Positions 39,231 through 47,860 of a DNA stretch of 64,000 nucleotides are shown here, piece by piece (position 1 is the stretch's first letter; every line of letters begins with the position of its first letter). Below the pieces are notes generated by a model that was not told the origin of the DNA, made no database searches, and was given only the letters and a program-made list of their open reading frames with translations. Made by a program: the position numbers and the translations under genes. Origin of the DNA: Thermomonas sp. (GTDB lineage: Bacteria; Pseudomonadota; Gammaproteobacteria; Xanthomonadales; Xanthomonadaceae); NCBI RefSeq assembly GCF_029945965.1, contig NZ_JAQSDO010000006.1, positions 310,001-374,000 of the forward strand, in the 5' to 3' direction.

Positions 39231-40237
39231 TCCTTGTCGCCGGCATTCAGGCGCCGGGCGAGGGTATCGAGTTGCTTGAAGCGTGCGGCGCTCTTGCGCC
39301 AGCTGCGATTGTCCATCAATGGCGTGCCCGATGAATATTCACCTGGCTCGTGGATCGAATGGGTGACCAGGGTCATCGCGGTGATCACCACGCGGTCGCA
39401 GACTTCCAGGTGGCCAAGAACCCCCGCACCACCACCGATCAGGCAATGCCGGCCGATGCTGGCGCTGCCAGCCACCGCCGAACATCCGGCCATCGCGGTA
39501 TGCGCGCCGATACGCACGTTATGGCCGACCTGGATCTGGTTGTCCAGGCGCACGTCCTCTTCCAGCACGGTGTCGCCGAGTGCGCCACGGTCGATAGTGG
39601 TATTGGCGCCGATTTCGCAATCGTCGCCGATCCGAACGCCACCCAGCTGCGGCACCTTGATCCAGTGGCCGTGGTCCATTGCGATGCCGAATCCGTCTGC
39701 GCCGATCACTGCGCCGGGATGGATCAACACACGTTGGCCCAACCGCACCCGCGCAACCAGGGTGACCCGCGCCACCAGTTCGCAGTCCTCGCCGACCTGG
39801 CAGTCTTCGCCGATCACGCAACCCGGCCCGATCATCGTGCCGGCGCCGATGCGGCTACGCGCGCCGATGCTGGCATGCGGGCCGATGCTGGCGGTCGCAG
39901 CGACGATCGCATCGTCCGCGACCACCGCGCTAGGGTGAACGCCGGTAGTGCGTGCTGGTTTTACATCGAACAACGCGGCGATGCGTGCGAATGCGGCATG
40001 TGGGTTGGAAGCCACGATCGCAAGCCCCTTCACTAAGTGAGCATTGGTCGCATCAATTATGATCGCCCCTGCCTTTGATGCCTCAAGATATTTTCTATAT
40101 CTATTGCCATAAAAAAAAGAGACTTCCGACTGGCCTGCGAATTCAAGTGCCGCTACACCGCTGACAACAAAGTTTTTGATTGGTGGAACAACGGCTTCTA
40201 TGCCGACAAGACGAATAACTTCAGCTAATGAGTTCAT
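39227..40237 (-). CDS. lpxD: UDP-3-O-acyl-glucosamine N-acyltransferase, mosaic 5' end
   Basis: Third lipid A enzyme; transfers a second 3-hydroxyacyl chain to the 2-amino group. The left-handed beta-helix with many hexapeptide repeats fills residues from about 95 on, and the catalytic region DHGHWIKVPQLGGVRIGD is intact. The N-terminal uridine-binding domain (VVSGVAALEFAGQSEVSFF, NRYRKYLEASKAGAIII) is recognisable but begins unusually briefly (MNSLAEVIRLVGIEAVV). Codons 1 to about 67 (down to about 40036) are A+T-rich (AAA, TTA, AAT, TTT), whereas the rest has the high-G+C usage of the neighbours. The 5' part therefore looks recombined together with the adjacent low-G+C island. No good Shine-Dalgarno precedes the ATG. 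Confidence 0.93.
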   Translation of the reverse strand: MNSLAEVIRLVGIEAVVPPIKNFVVSGVAALEFAGQSEVSFFYGNRYRKYLEASKAGAIIIDATNAHLVKGLAIVASNPHAAFARIAALFDVKPARTTGVHPSAVVADDAIVAATASIGPHASIGARSRIGAGTMIGPGCVIGEDCQVGEDCELVARVTLVARVRLGQRVLIHPGAVIGADGFGIAMDHGHWIKVPQLGGVRIGDDCEIGANTTIDRGALGDTVLEEDVRLDNQIQVGHNVRIGAHTAMAGCSAVAGSASIGRHCLIGGGAGVLGHLEVCDRVVITAMTLVTHSIHEPGEYSSGTPLMDNRSWRKSAARFKQLDTLARRLNAGDKE

Positions 40238-40277
40238 GTAGTTGACAGCTTCTTTTTTTGCGAAGTAATCTACTTGC

Positions 40278-40295
40278 GCCTCATCTAGATGAGGC
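40278..40295. promoter_or_regulatory. 18-bp perfect palindrome in divergent control region
   Basis: GCCTCATCTAGATGAGGC is fully self-complementary. It lies in the 110-nt region between the divergent starts of lpxD (40237) and the cysteine-rich peptide gene (40348). A TTGCGC at 40274-40279 followed 17 bases later by GTAATT is a weak promoter-like pair overlapping it. An operator for a dimeric regulator is possible; no cognate regulator is present in the island. Confidence 0.45.
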
Positions 40296-40347
40296 TGTAA
40301 TTTAGAGGCATTGCAGGCTAATTTTAAATATTAATAAGGAGATCAAT

Positions 40348-40536
40348 ATGAAAATCAAGAAGAAGCTGCTAATGGCAGTTACATGCGTGTTCCTATTTGG
40401 CGCAGGAATATCTTCGTCGTTCGCCGCCCGTGTTAACTGCGGCAGTTGCTACGAGTATTATATTCGATGCAACCAACATACACCTAATGAAGATTGCCAA
40501 GGCAATCTTGACTATTGCTTAAATCACTGCAACTGA
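40348..40536 (+). CDS. secreted six-cysteine peptide
   Basis: 62-residue precursor of unknown function. Lys-rich n-region (MKIKKK), hydrophobic core (LLMAVTCVFLFGAG) and cleavage site around SSSFAA at residues 22-27 make a clear Sec signal peptide. The mature part of about 35 residues contains six cysteines at precursor positions 31, 34, 41, 50, 57 and 61 (spacing C-x2-C-x6-C-x8-C-x6-C-x3-C) plus many Tyr, Asn and His. That density suggests a compact disulfide-bonded peptide. AAGGAG six bases upstream of the ATG is the best ribosome-binding site in the area. It is followed by a terminator hairpin and then by a glutaredoxin-like gene. I recognise no family; toxin, bacteriocin, metal-binding or regulatory roles all remain possible. 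Confidence 0.8.
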   Translation: MKIKKKLLMAVTCVFLFGAGISSSFAARVNCGSCYEYYIRCNQHTPNEDCQGNLDYCLNHCN

Positions 40537-40592
40537 GGGGTATTCTGTTTTCCATGTCGATATTAAGTATTCTTGCTTCTGAATAAATTTTC

Positions 40593-40621
40593 GCGCCAGG
40601 ATAATATAACTGGCGCTTTTT
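40593..40621 (+). terminator. intrinsic terminator between peptide and glutaredoxin-like genes
   Basis: GCGCCAG (40593-40599) pairs with CTGGCGC (40610-40616), followed directly by five T (40617-40621). It stands 57 nt after the peptide stop and 19 nt before the next start. Partial read-through would make the peptide more abundant than the downstream protein. Confidence 0.8.
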
Positions 40622-40639
40622 CTAAGAAAGGAACTGGCC

Positions 40640-41038
40640 GTGAACAAGTTTACTTCTTTTGTGGCAACTTCCGCATTACTCGCGGGGTCACTTTGGGCAG
40701 GTATCGCATTGGGCCCTAGGTTGCCAGGACTTGTCGGGGAGGTTTTCCCGTGGACTTTATACGATAATTTTCAATATAAAAATTCAATGGGATTGCAGGC
40801 CGACCAACTATATATATTTACTACCTCGACTTGCCCTTATTGCAAGCGCCTGAGAGGATTTTTGAAAGAGAATCACATTGCATATACGGAATTTACGACC
40901 GATAAATCAAAAAGTGCTCTAACGTTATATGAAAAAATCGGAGGAGAAGGTGTTCCTGTTTCAATAATACGGGGGAAAAAATTTGTTGGGTTTAATTCAA
41001 GAATAGGTGAGCTTATTAAGAAATCGACCCAAGGTTAG
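40640..41038 (+). CDS. exported glutaredoxin-like thiol oxidoreductase
   Basis: 132 residues with a GTG start and AGAAAGGA seven bases upstream. An N-terminal hydrophobic segment (residues 5-25, ATSALLAGSLWAGIAL) is a signal peptide or membrane anchor, so the catalytic part should be periplasmic. The domain from about residue 55 has the glutaredoxin pattern: beta strand QLYIFTTSTCPYCKRLRGFL with active site C65-P-Y-C68, the GGEGVPVSII segment with the cis-proline before a beta strand (Pro106), and FVGFN in place of the usual VGG. CPYC is the classical dithiol glutaredoxin motif. With the adjacent six-cysteine peptide it probably forms a functional pair. Codon usage is A+T-rich, unlike the flanking genes. 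Confidence 0.8.
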   Translation: MNKFTSFVATSALLAGSLWAGIALGPRLPGLVGEVFPWTLYDNFQYKNSMGLQADQLYIFTTSTCPYCKRLRGFLKENHIAYTEFTTDKSKSALTLYEKIGGEGVPVSIIRGKKFVGFNSRIGELIKKSTQG

Positions 41039-41056
41039 CCCTGTTTTTAAGGCGAG

Positions 41057-43525
41057 CTACAGCTGGCCGCCGAAGGTGAACTGCAGCCGCTCGATCTGGT
41101 CGCCGGTCTGCTTGCGCAAGGGGAACGCATAGCTGATCGACAACGGGCCCATCGGTGATCGCCAAAGCAGGGAGACGCCGGTGGAGACGCGCAATTCGGA
41201 TGCGCTGAAGTTCTTCCAGCCGTCATAGACGTTGCCGAAGTCGAGGAACGCGGACACGCGCGCGGACGGGCTGTCGATCAGTTTCGGGAAGATCGCCTCG
41301 AACGAGCCGGCCAGCAGGAACGAACCACCAAGCGGCTGGCGATAACCGGTGTTGGAGGCATACGACGGGCCCAAGGTGTTATCGGTGAAGCCGCGCACCT
41401 TGCCCGCGGCGGCAATGCCGCCCGCGTAGAAATTCTCGAAGAACGGCAATCCGCTGGCCGTCAGGGTCTTTGCGTAGTCCGGTGACGTGGGCAGGCACGG
41501 TACGGTCGGAACAGCTCCCGGTACTATGGTGTCGAGGATTCCGTCACCGTTGCTATCCACATACGTATCAGCCGTGAAACAAACGTTGCGGACGAAGTTC
41601 TTTCCGTAGGAATCACCATAGCCGAGATTCACGCCAGTACGCAGCACGACTGCCCGATTCAGCAGCCAGTACTTGGAGAAGTCGTACTGCAGTTTGTAGT
41701 ACTCCACCGTGGAGCCTGGCAGTGCCACTTCCACGGACACGCTCTGGTTGCTGCCGATCACCGGCATGAAATAGTTGTCGCGGGTGTCATGCGACCATCC
41801 TGCCTGGGTGCGCAGGGCATGGAAGGTGCGGTTGCCGACGGCATCGATATAGTCGAGCAATGGCGGGGGTGTCGAGCCCGGGAATGCGAGGATCTTGTTG
41901 CTGTCGATGCCGAACATCAACGAGACCGAATCCGATTCGCTGAGCGGCAGGCCCATGAAGACCTGTGCGGCACCGTTGGTGGTGGAGTATTGGGCGACGT
42001 TGTAATTGGAATAATCGAAAGCGCTCCACGACACGTTGTAGCCGAGCGATACTCCCTCATCGGTGAAGTAGGGATTCATGAACGAGAAGTTGTACTTCTT
42101 CTGGTAGACGCTGCGGCTGAGCGCCATTGAAACGCGATTGCCGGAGCCGAGGAAGTTGTTCTCGGATAATTGCAGCGACAGGTTGAGGCCGGATAGCTGG
42201 GAAAAGCCCACGCCCGCCGAGATACTGCCAGAGGTGGTTTCCTTGACGGTATAGACCACATCGACCTGATCGTCGCTACCAGCGACGGGCTGGTTCTCGA
42301 CTTCAACTGTCTCGAAATAGCCCAAACGAGACAGCCGCACCTTGCTGCGATCAATGGCCGACTGCGAATACCAGCTGCCTTCGAACTGGCGCATTTCGCG
42401 GCGCAGCACCACGTCGGCGGTACGGGTATTGCCCTTGAACACGATCCGCCGGACGTTGACCCGCGGCCCCGGCTGGACCTGCAGGTCGATGCTCACCGTG
42501 CGCTTGTCGCGGTCGATCTGCGGGATCGGGTTGACCTGGGCAAAGGCATATCCGATGTTGCTCAGGCGGGCCGTGATCGTATCGGTGGCGATTTCGACCA
42601 GTTGCCGGGAGAACACGTTGCCGGATTGCAGGAAGGCGGTGGCAATCTTCTCGATTTCCTCCTTGGGCAGGATCGTGTTGCCGGAGACGGTGACCCCCGA
42701 GATGTTGTAAGCCTCGCCTTCGCTGATGCCGGCGGTCAGGTACATGTCCTTCTTGTCCGGGCTGATCGCGACCTGGGTCGAATCCAGGCTGAAATCAAGG
42801 AAACCGCGGTTGAGGTACCAGGCATTCAGCTTTTCGATGTCGCCCGAGAGTTTTTCGCGCGAATACTGGTCGTCTTTCTTGTACCAGCTCAGCCAGGTGC
42901 TGGTGTGCGATTCCCAGCCTTCGGTGATGTCCTTGTCGGAATACAGCTTATTGCCGACCAGGTTGATGTGGCGGATCTTCGCGGCCTTGCCTTCCTTGAT
43001 GTTCAGGGTGACATCGACGCGGTTGCGGTCGAGTGGGGACACGCCCGGGTTGATCTTGACGTTGTATTTGCCGCGGTTGTTGTATGCACGGTTCAGTTCT
43101 TGGGTCACGCGGTCGAGGGAGAGACGGTCAAAGGTCTCGCCTTCGGCCAGGCCGATGTCCTTGAGGTTCTTCAACAGGTCTTCCGACTTGAGGTCCTTGT
43201 TGCCGACCAGGGTCAGCTTGTTGATCGCCGGGCGCTCGACCACGGTGACCACCAGGATCCCGCCCTGGTGGTCCAGGCGCACGTCCTCGAAGAAGCCGGT
43301 CTTGTACATCGCGCGTATCGCCTCGGCGGCGCGTGCCTGGTCGAGGGTGTCGCCACGTTCGACCGGCAGATAGGTGAACACGGTGCCTGCACCGATGCGT
43401 TGCAGGCCATCGATGCGAATGTCGCTGACCTTGAAGGGTACGAACGTCGACTGCGCCCAAGCCGGCAGCGACAGCGCCGAGATAAGTGCAATGGTGAGCA
43501 GGCGGCGGGACATGGGTCGGGTCAT
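41057..43525 (-). CDS. bamA: outer membrane protein assembly factor BamA
   Basis: Omp85-family core of the BAM complex that inserts beta-barrel proteins into the outer membrane. Signal peptide MSRRLLTIALISALSLPAWAQ (partly), then five POTRA domains (first: FKVSDIRIDGLQRIGAGTV; last ends near residue 400), and a 16-strand barrel to the C-terminus (ending LQFTFGGQL, with the hallmark region YAFPLRKQ just before). The start at 43525 is chosen because AGGA lies eight bases upstream and because it gives a proper signal peptide; longer frames to 43564 and a shorter one at 43513 exist. The product is 822 residues. rseP is directly upstream, as usual. Confidence 0.95.
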   Translation of the reverse strand: MTRPMSRRLLTIALISALSLPAWAQSTFVPFKVSDIRIDGLQRIGAGTVFTYLPVERGDTLDQARAAEAIRAMYKTGFFEDVRLDHQGGILVVTVVERPAINKLTLVGNKDLKSEDLLKNLKDIGLAEGETFDRLSLDRVTQELNRAYNNRGKYNVKINPGVSPLDRNRVDVTLNIKEGKAAKIRHINLVGNKLYSDKDITEGWESHTSTWLSWYKKDDQYSREKLSGDIEKLNAWYLNRGFLDFSLDSTQVAISPDKKDMYLTAGISEGEAYNISGVTVSGNTILPKEEIEKIATAFLQSGNVFSRQLVEIATDTITARLSNIGYAFAQVNPIPQIDRDKRTVSIDLQVQPGPRVNVRRIVFKGNTRTADVVLRREMRQFEGSWYSQSAIDRSKVRLSRLGYFETVEVENQPVAGSDDQVDVVYTVKETTSGSISAGVGFSQLSGLNLSLQLSENNFLGSGNRVSMALSRSVYQKKYNFSFMNPYFTDEGVSLGYNVSWSAFDYSNYNVAQYSTTNGAAQVFMGLPLSESDSVSLMFGIDSNKILAFPGSTPPPLLDYIDAVGNRTFHALRTQAGWSHDTRDNYFMPVIGSNQSVSVEVALPGSTVEYYKLQYDFSKYWLLNRAVVLRTGVNLGYGDSYGKNFVRNVCFTADTYVDSNGDGILDTIVPGAVPTVPCLPTSPDYAKTLTASGLPFFENFYAGGIAAAGKVRGFTDNTLGPSYASNTGYRQPLGGSFLLAGSFEAIFPKLIDSPSARVSAFLDFGNVYDGWKNFSASELRVSTGVSLLWRSPMGPLSISYAFPLRKQTGDQIERLQFTFGGQL

Positions 43526-43607
43526 TCTTGACATCCTGATTGCAAAACATGTGGGGTCGAACATGTTGCGTGGTTGCCGGCAATGCCGGCAGTAGGCGTG
43601 CGTTTCA

Positions 43608-44963
43608 CTACGACACCAGGTGCAGGATGTCGTTGTAGAAGGCCAATCCCATCAGCCCCGCCAGCAAGGCGAGGCCGAGGTACTGGCCTGCGACCATTGC
43701 GCGTTCGCCCAGTGGGCGACCGATGGCCAGCTCGATAAGGTAATACAGCAGGTGACCCCCGTCCAAGACGGGGATCGGCATCAGGTTGATGATCGCAAGG
43801 CTGACCGACAACAGGGCCAGAAAGTTCAGGAACCAGGCCGGGCCCATTTGCGCGGATGCATTGGCGTACTGGGCAATGGTGATCGGCCCGGACACATTGC
43901 GCACGGATGCGCTGCCGTTGACCATTCGCCACAGCATGCCCAGCGAATCCCGGGCTAGCTGCCAGGTTTCGCCGACAGCAGCCGGGACCGCTGCCAGTGG
44001 CCCGTAGCGCAGGACGGCATCGTGAGCTGGAGCCTGGGTGAAGGCGTTGCCGATGCCGAGCCGCCAACTGCTGCTGCCGTCCGGGTTGTTGAGCTTTTGC
44101 GGCACGACTTCCAGCGCCAGCCGCTCGTTGTCGCGTTCGACCTCGATCATGCCCGGGCCGCCGCGCTTGCCGAGCGCGTGGATCAGCGGGGCGATGTCCT
44201 CGAAGCTGGCCACCGGATGCGCATCGATGGCGGTGATGCGGTCACCCTCGGCCAGCACGCCCCAGGCTGGCGAGCCTTCCTGAATCGAGCCGGCGACCGG
44301 TGGCAGCAACCGGTAGCGTGGGATCAGGCCAGTGGCCTCGACCGCGCGTTGCTCGTCGAACCCGGCAGGCAGCCGATCCAGGGCCAGGATCCGGGTCGCT
44401 TCGCCACCATCGGCATGGCGAACGGCCAAGGTGGCCGGCTTGCGGTCCATCGCAGCCACCGTGAGCGCCAGTGCGGCCTCGCTCCAGGTCGGGGTGGCGC
44501 GGCCATCGATGGACTGGATCGCATCGCCCACCTGCAGGCCGGCCTGCGCGGCAAGTCCATCGGCCTTGCCGACCACGGCAGCATAGTCGGGCCGGCCGAT
44601 CACCAGCATCGCCCATAGCAGAACGACCGCCAGCAACAGGTTGGCCACGGGACCCGCTGCAACAATCGCAATACGGGCCAGCACCGGCTTGCGGTTGAAC
44701 GCGCGGTCGAGTTCGGCTTCGGGGACATCGCCCTCGCGCTCGTCCAGCATCTTTACGTAGCCACCGAGTGGCAGTGCGGCGATCACGTATTCGGTGCCGT
44801 CCTTGCCGTGGCGCGACCACAAGGCGCGGCCAAACCCAACCGAGAACCGCTGGACCTTCACCCCGCAGCGGCGTGCGACCCAGAAGTGGCCGAATTCATG
44901 GAATGTGACCAGCACCCCGAGTGCGACCAGCATCCACCACAACGAGCCAATAATCGTGCTCAT
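43608..44963 (-). CDS. rseP: site-2 metalloprotease RseP
   Basis: Intramembrane zinc protease that completes cleavage of the anti-sigma factor RseA and removes signal-peptide remnants, linking envelope stress (for example BamA trouble) to sigma-E. The 451-residue protein has the catalytic HEFGH at residues 22-26 in the first helix, two tandem PDZ domains in the periplasm (about 110-290, including [18 protein letters not shown] and [15 protein letters not shown]), and the second metal site [13 protein letters not shown] in a later helix. It overlaps dxr by 4 nt (ATGA), so translation is coupled. Confidence 0.96.
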   Translation of the reverse strand: MSTIIGSLWWMLVALGVLVTFHEFGHFWVARRCGVKVQRFSVGFGRALWSRHGKDGTEYVIAALPLGGYVKMLDEREGDVPEAELDRAFNRKPVLARIAIVAAGPVANLLLAVVLLWAMLVIGRPDYAAVVGKADGLAAQAGLQVGDAIQSIDGRATPTWSEAALALTVAAMDRKPATLAVRHADGGEATRILALDRLPAGFDEQRAVEATGLIPRYRLLPPVAGSIQEGSPAWGVLAEGDRITAIDAHPVASFEDIAPLIHALGKRGGPGMIEVERDNERLALEVVPQKLNNPDGSSSWRLGIGNAFTQAPAHDAVLRYGPLAAVPAAVGETWQLARDSLGMLWRMVNGSASVRNVSGPITIAQYANASAQMGPAWFLNFLALLSVSLAIINLMPIPVLDGGHLLYYLIELAIGRPLGERAMVAGQYLGLALLAGLMGLAFYNDILHLVS

Positions 44964-46207
44964 GCGTGGAGGTGCCTGCGGGTCATGGCGCGGCTGTCCA
45001 TCTTGGCGGCGTTGTCGATCAAGTTCCGGGCCTGCGCGCGTGCCTGCGAATCCGCGGCCAGCAGGGTGTCGAGTGAATCGGCAGGCTGCATCGGTACAGC
45101 ATCCAGGGTGGCGGCAACAGTTTCGGGAATGGACAGGAAACCGATCCGGCCCTGAAGAAACGCTGAAACGGCTTCTTCATTGGCGGCGTTCAACACCGCA
45201 GGGGCGGTGCCGCCGGCCTGAAGTGCGCGAAATGCCAGTGCCAGGCAGGGGAATGCATCCTGGTCTGGCGCCTCGAAATCCAGCCGGCCGCCCTGGGTCA
45301 ACAGGTCCAGTGACCCAACCCCGGATTCAATCCGCTGCGGCCAGCCCAGGCCTACCGCCAGCGCCGTGCGCATGTCCGGCAGGCCCAGTTGCGCCAGTGA
45401 ACTGCCATCGATGAAGTCGACGATGGAGTGCACCAGCGATTGCGGATGCACCAGCACGCGGATGCTCTCGCCCGGCACGCTGAACAGATGGTGGGCCTCG
45501 ATGACTTCCAGCCCCTTGTTCATCAACGTGGCCGAATCCACCGAGATCTTCGGGCCCATCGACCACTTGGGATGTGCCACCGCCTGCGCTGGCGTCACTT
45601 GCGCCAGTTCGCCGCGGCTGCGGCCACGGAACGGGCCGCCTGATGCGGTCAGGGTGATCCGTGACAGTGCCGACGCATCGGCACAGCTCGACAAACATTG
45701 GCCGTCGGCCCGCCCGTGGACGGCCGACAAACATTGGAAGATCGCGTTGTGTTCGCTGTCGATCGGGATGATGGTGGCGCCGCCTTCGCGCGCCGCGGTC
45801 ATCAGCAGTTCGCCGGCCAGTACCAGCGATTCCTTGTTGGCCAGCAGCAGGTGCTTGCCAGCGTGTGCGGCCGCCAACGTGGACGACAATCCGGCAGCCC
45901 CGACAATGGCGGCAACCACGGTGTTGCATGCGTCGCTGGCCGCCAGCGCGTCCAAGGCCTGTATGCCGGCGTGGGCCTGCGTAGCCAGGCCGGCATCACG
46001 CAGGCCGTCGCGCAGGCGGGCATACAGCGATTCATCGGCGATCACCGCGTGCGCGGGCCGATGCGCCTGGCACAGCGTGAGCAGGGCATCGACCTGGCGT
46101 CCGGCGGCCAGCACGCTGGCGCGCAGCCGTTCCGGGTGGCGCGCGATCACGTCCAGCGCGGATGCGCCGATCGAGCCAGTGGCGCCGAGGATTGCGACCT
46201 GCCGCAT
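44960..46207 (-). CDS. dxr: 1-deoxy-D-xylulose-5-phosphate reductoisomerase
   Basis: Second enzyme of the MEP pathway, making 2-C-methyl-D-erythritol 4-phosphate with NADPH. The N-terminal Rossmann motif [15 protein letters not shown], the metal/substrate region [20 protein letters not shown] and [23 protein letters not shown] are all typical. At 415 residues it is close to E. coli length. In the loop after HNAIFQ lies a low-complexity stretch with the repeated tripeptide CLS ([16 protein letters not shown]) encoded by a 12-nt direct repeat at 45690-45737. The start is three bases after the cdsA stop; the stop overlaps rseP. Confidence 0.97.
   Translation of the reverse strand: MRQVAILGATGSIGASALDVIARHPERLRASVLAAGRQVDALLTLCQAHRPAHAVIADESLYARLRDGLRDAGLATQAHAGIQALDALAASDACNTVVAAIVGAAGLSSTLAAAHAGKHLLLANKESLVLAGELLMTAAREGGATIIPIDSEHNAIFQCLSAVHGRADGQCLSSCADASALSRITLTASGGPFRGRSRGELAQVTPAQAVAHPKWSMGPKISVDSATLMNKGLEVIEAHHLFSVPGESIRVLVHPQSLVHSIVDFIDGSSLAQLGLPDMRTALAVGLGWPQRIESGVGSLDLLTQGGRLDFEAPDQDAFPCLALAFRALQAGGTAPAVLNAANEEAVSAFLQGRIGFLSIPETVAATLDAVPMQPADSLDTLLAADSQARAQARNLIDNAAKMDSRAMTRRHLHA
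45690..45737. repeat. 12-nt direct repeat inside dxr
   Basis: GACAAACATTGG occurs at 45690-45701 and 45726-45737, exactly 36 nt (12 codons) apart. Between the copies GTCGGCC and GGCCGAC form a small inverted repeat. It encodes the repeated QCLS in the Dxr loop. Natural loop variation in this family makes an insertion less certain than in ispA. Confidence 0.6.
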
Positions 46208-46210
46208 CGA

Positions 46211-47062
46211 TCAGAACCCCAGCCAGATCTTGCCGAGGGCAAATACCGGCAATGCCGCCAGCACGCTGTCCACGCGATCCAGCACGCCGCCATGTCCGGG
46301 GATCAGGTTGCCGGAGTCCTTCACGTCGACATGGCGCTTGAGCAGGCTTTCGAACAGGTCGCCAACCACCGAGAACCCCACGCTGGCCAGCGCGACTAGG
46401 GCAATCGCCGGCAATTGGTCGACTGTCGCGCCTGCCAATGGCGCGCCGAGCATGGCGACCACCAGTGCCAGCAACAGGCCGCCAAGTAGTCCCTCAATCG
46501 TCTTGTTGGGGCTGATCCGCGGCGCCAGCTTGCGGCCGCCAAACCATTTGCCACCGAACTTGCGACCGGCAAAATATGCTCCGGTATCCGCCGACCAGAC
46601 CAGGAACAGCGCAAGCAACAACCAGCGGTGTCCGTTTGGCGGGCTGACGTGGATCAGGACCAGTGCACACCAGGCCGGGACTACGGCCAGGGTGCCGGCG
46701 GCCAACTTGAACACGCGCGCATGGCTGTCGTGGTCGGAGGCGAAGCGGTAATGCTTCATCCACAGCATCGCCAGCAACCACCAGACCACGCCGATCACCA
46801 CCACCAGTTGCAGCAGCACGAATGAGCCGCCCCGGGTGGGGCGCGAGGCCCAGACCAGTGCGACCATCAGGGCCAGGTTGAGCAGTATCAGGATGGTGCG
46901 GGCCAGCGTGTCGTCGACTTCGGCCAGCTTCAGCCATTCCCACAACGCCGCCAGGAACAGCAGGGCGCTCAGCGCAGCCAGGATTGGCGTGGGCACGAAC
47001 AGCACGCTGAGAATCGCGATTGGCGCCATGATCAGCGCAGCCAGCAGGCGCGTTTTGGTCAT
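46211..47062 (-). CDS. cdsA: phosphatidate cytidylyltransferase
   Basis: Integral membrane enzyme that forms CDP-diacylglycerol from phosphatidic acid and CTP, the branch point to all phospholipids. The 283-residue protein is mostly hydrophobic helices (from LLAALIMAPIAILSVLFV onwards). The C-terminal family signature is present as SVVGDLFESLLKRHVDVKDS then GNLIPGHGGVLDRVDS, together with RISPNKTIEGLLGGLL. It overlaps uppS by 4 nt and is followed by dxr after three bases. Confidence 0.96.
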   Translation of the reverse strand: MTKTRLLAALIMAPIAILSVLFVPTPILAALSALLFLAALWEWLKLAEVDDTLARTILILLNLALMVALVWASRPTRGGSFVLLQLVVVIGVVWWLLAMLWMKHYRFASDHDSHARVFKLAAGTLAVVPAWCALVLIHVSPPNGHRWLLLALFLVWSADTGAYFAGRKFGGKWFGGRKLAPRISPNKTIEGLLGGLLLALVVAMLGAPLAGATVDQLPAIALVALASVGFSVVGDLFESLLKRHVDVKDSGNLIPGHGGVLDRVDSVLAALPVFALGKIWLGF

Positions 47063-47820
47063 TCGGTTCCCCTGGATGCGGTGGTCGCTATCTGTGCGCC
47101 GGTCAGGCCGAAGCGACGCTCGCGCCCGGCATAGTCGTCAATGGCGCGCTGCAGTGTCGCTGCATCCACGTCCGGCCACAACGTATCGGTGAACCACAGT
47201 TCGGTGTAGGCCAGCTGCCACAGCAGGAAATTGCTGATGCGGATTTCGCCACCGGTGCGGATGAACAGATCGGGAGCGGGCAGGTCGGCAAGCGCGACAC
47301 GCGCGTTGATCGCAGTCTCGTCGACCTGCTCAGGGCGCAAGTGGCCATCGGCGACATCCTGCGCCAGGCTGCGTGCGGCATCGGCGATGTCCTGGCGGCC
47401 GCCGTAGCTGGCGGCGATGTTCAGATGCAGCCGCGTGTTGCCTGCGGTCAGTGCCTCGGCAGCCTGCATGCGGGCGAGCAGGGCGGCATCGAAGCGCGAA
47501 CGCTCGCCGATGAAGCGCAGCCGCGCGCCAAGCCGGTGCAATTCGTCGACTTCTCGTTCGAGTGCTCCAAGGAACAGCTTCATCAGCCCGCCGACCTCAT
47601 CCAGCGGGCGGTTCCAGTTTTCACTGGAGAACGCGAACAGGGTCAGCGCGCCGATGCCGCGGTCCAGGCAAAACTCCACGCAGCTGCGCACCGCGCGCGC
47701 ACCAGCACGATGGCCGATGATCCGTGGCCGGCGCCGCTGCTGCGCCCAACGGCCATTGCCATCCATGATGATGGCGATGTGGCGTGGGATCACCTTTGCC
47801 GTTGATGACTCAGGGGTCAT
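47059..47820 (-). CDS. uppS: undecaprenyl diphosphate synthase
   Basis: Cis-prenyltransferase that adds eight isoprene units to farnesyl diphosphate, making the lipid carrier for peptidoglycan and O-antigen. The 253-residue protein begins with HIAIIMDGNGRWAQQRR (catalytic Asp in MDGNGRWA), then GHRAGARAVRS, LTLFAFSSENWNRP and the C-terminal RTGGEIRISNFLLWQLAYTE (partly) containing the conserved Arg and Ser residues. RTGGE is a slight variant of the usual RTSGE. Position between frr and cdsA is standard. Confidence 0.97.
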   Translation of the reverse strand: MTPESSTAKVIPRHIAIIMDGNGRWAQQRRRPRIIGHRAGARAVRSCVEFCLDRGIGALTLFAFSSENWNRPLDEVGGLMKLFLGALEREVDELHRLGARLRFIGERSRFDAALLARMQAAEALTAGNTRLHLNIAASYGGRQDIADAARSLAQDVADGHLRPEQVDETAINARVALADLPAPDLFIRTGGEIRISNFLLWQLAYTELWFTDTLWPDVDAATLQRAIDDYAGRERRFGLTGAQIATTASRGTE

Positions 47821-47860
47821 GACGCAAGGCCGCCGCCAGCGCGAGCGCAGCCAGCCAACA

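Larger units (their letters stand above)
40036..41046. other. low-G+C island between bamA and lpxD
   Basis: Base composition changes sharply here. By direct count 40081-40140 is 23/60 G+C and 40921-40980 is 22/60, whereas bamA at 41101-41160 is 38/60. The low stretch runs from inside lpxD (about codon 67) to just before the bamA stop at 41057 and holds two small plus-strand genes, opposite to every other gene for over 25 kb. No transposase, integrase or flanking repeat was recognised. Horizontal acquisition by homologous recombination at flanking core genes fits best. Confidence 0.85.

Noticed and set aside
40554-40586. Ten-codon frame after the cysteine peptide gene
   Set aside because: Too short, no ribosome-binding site and partly adjacent to the terminator hairpin.
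42602-43531. 309-codon plus-strand frame
   Set aside because: Shadow of bamA; no recognisable motif.
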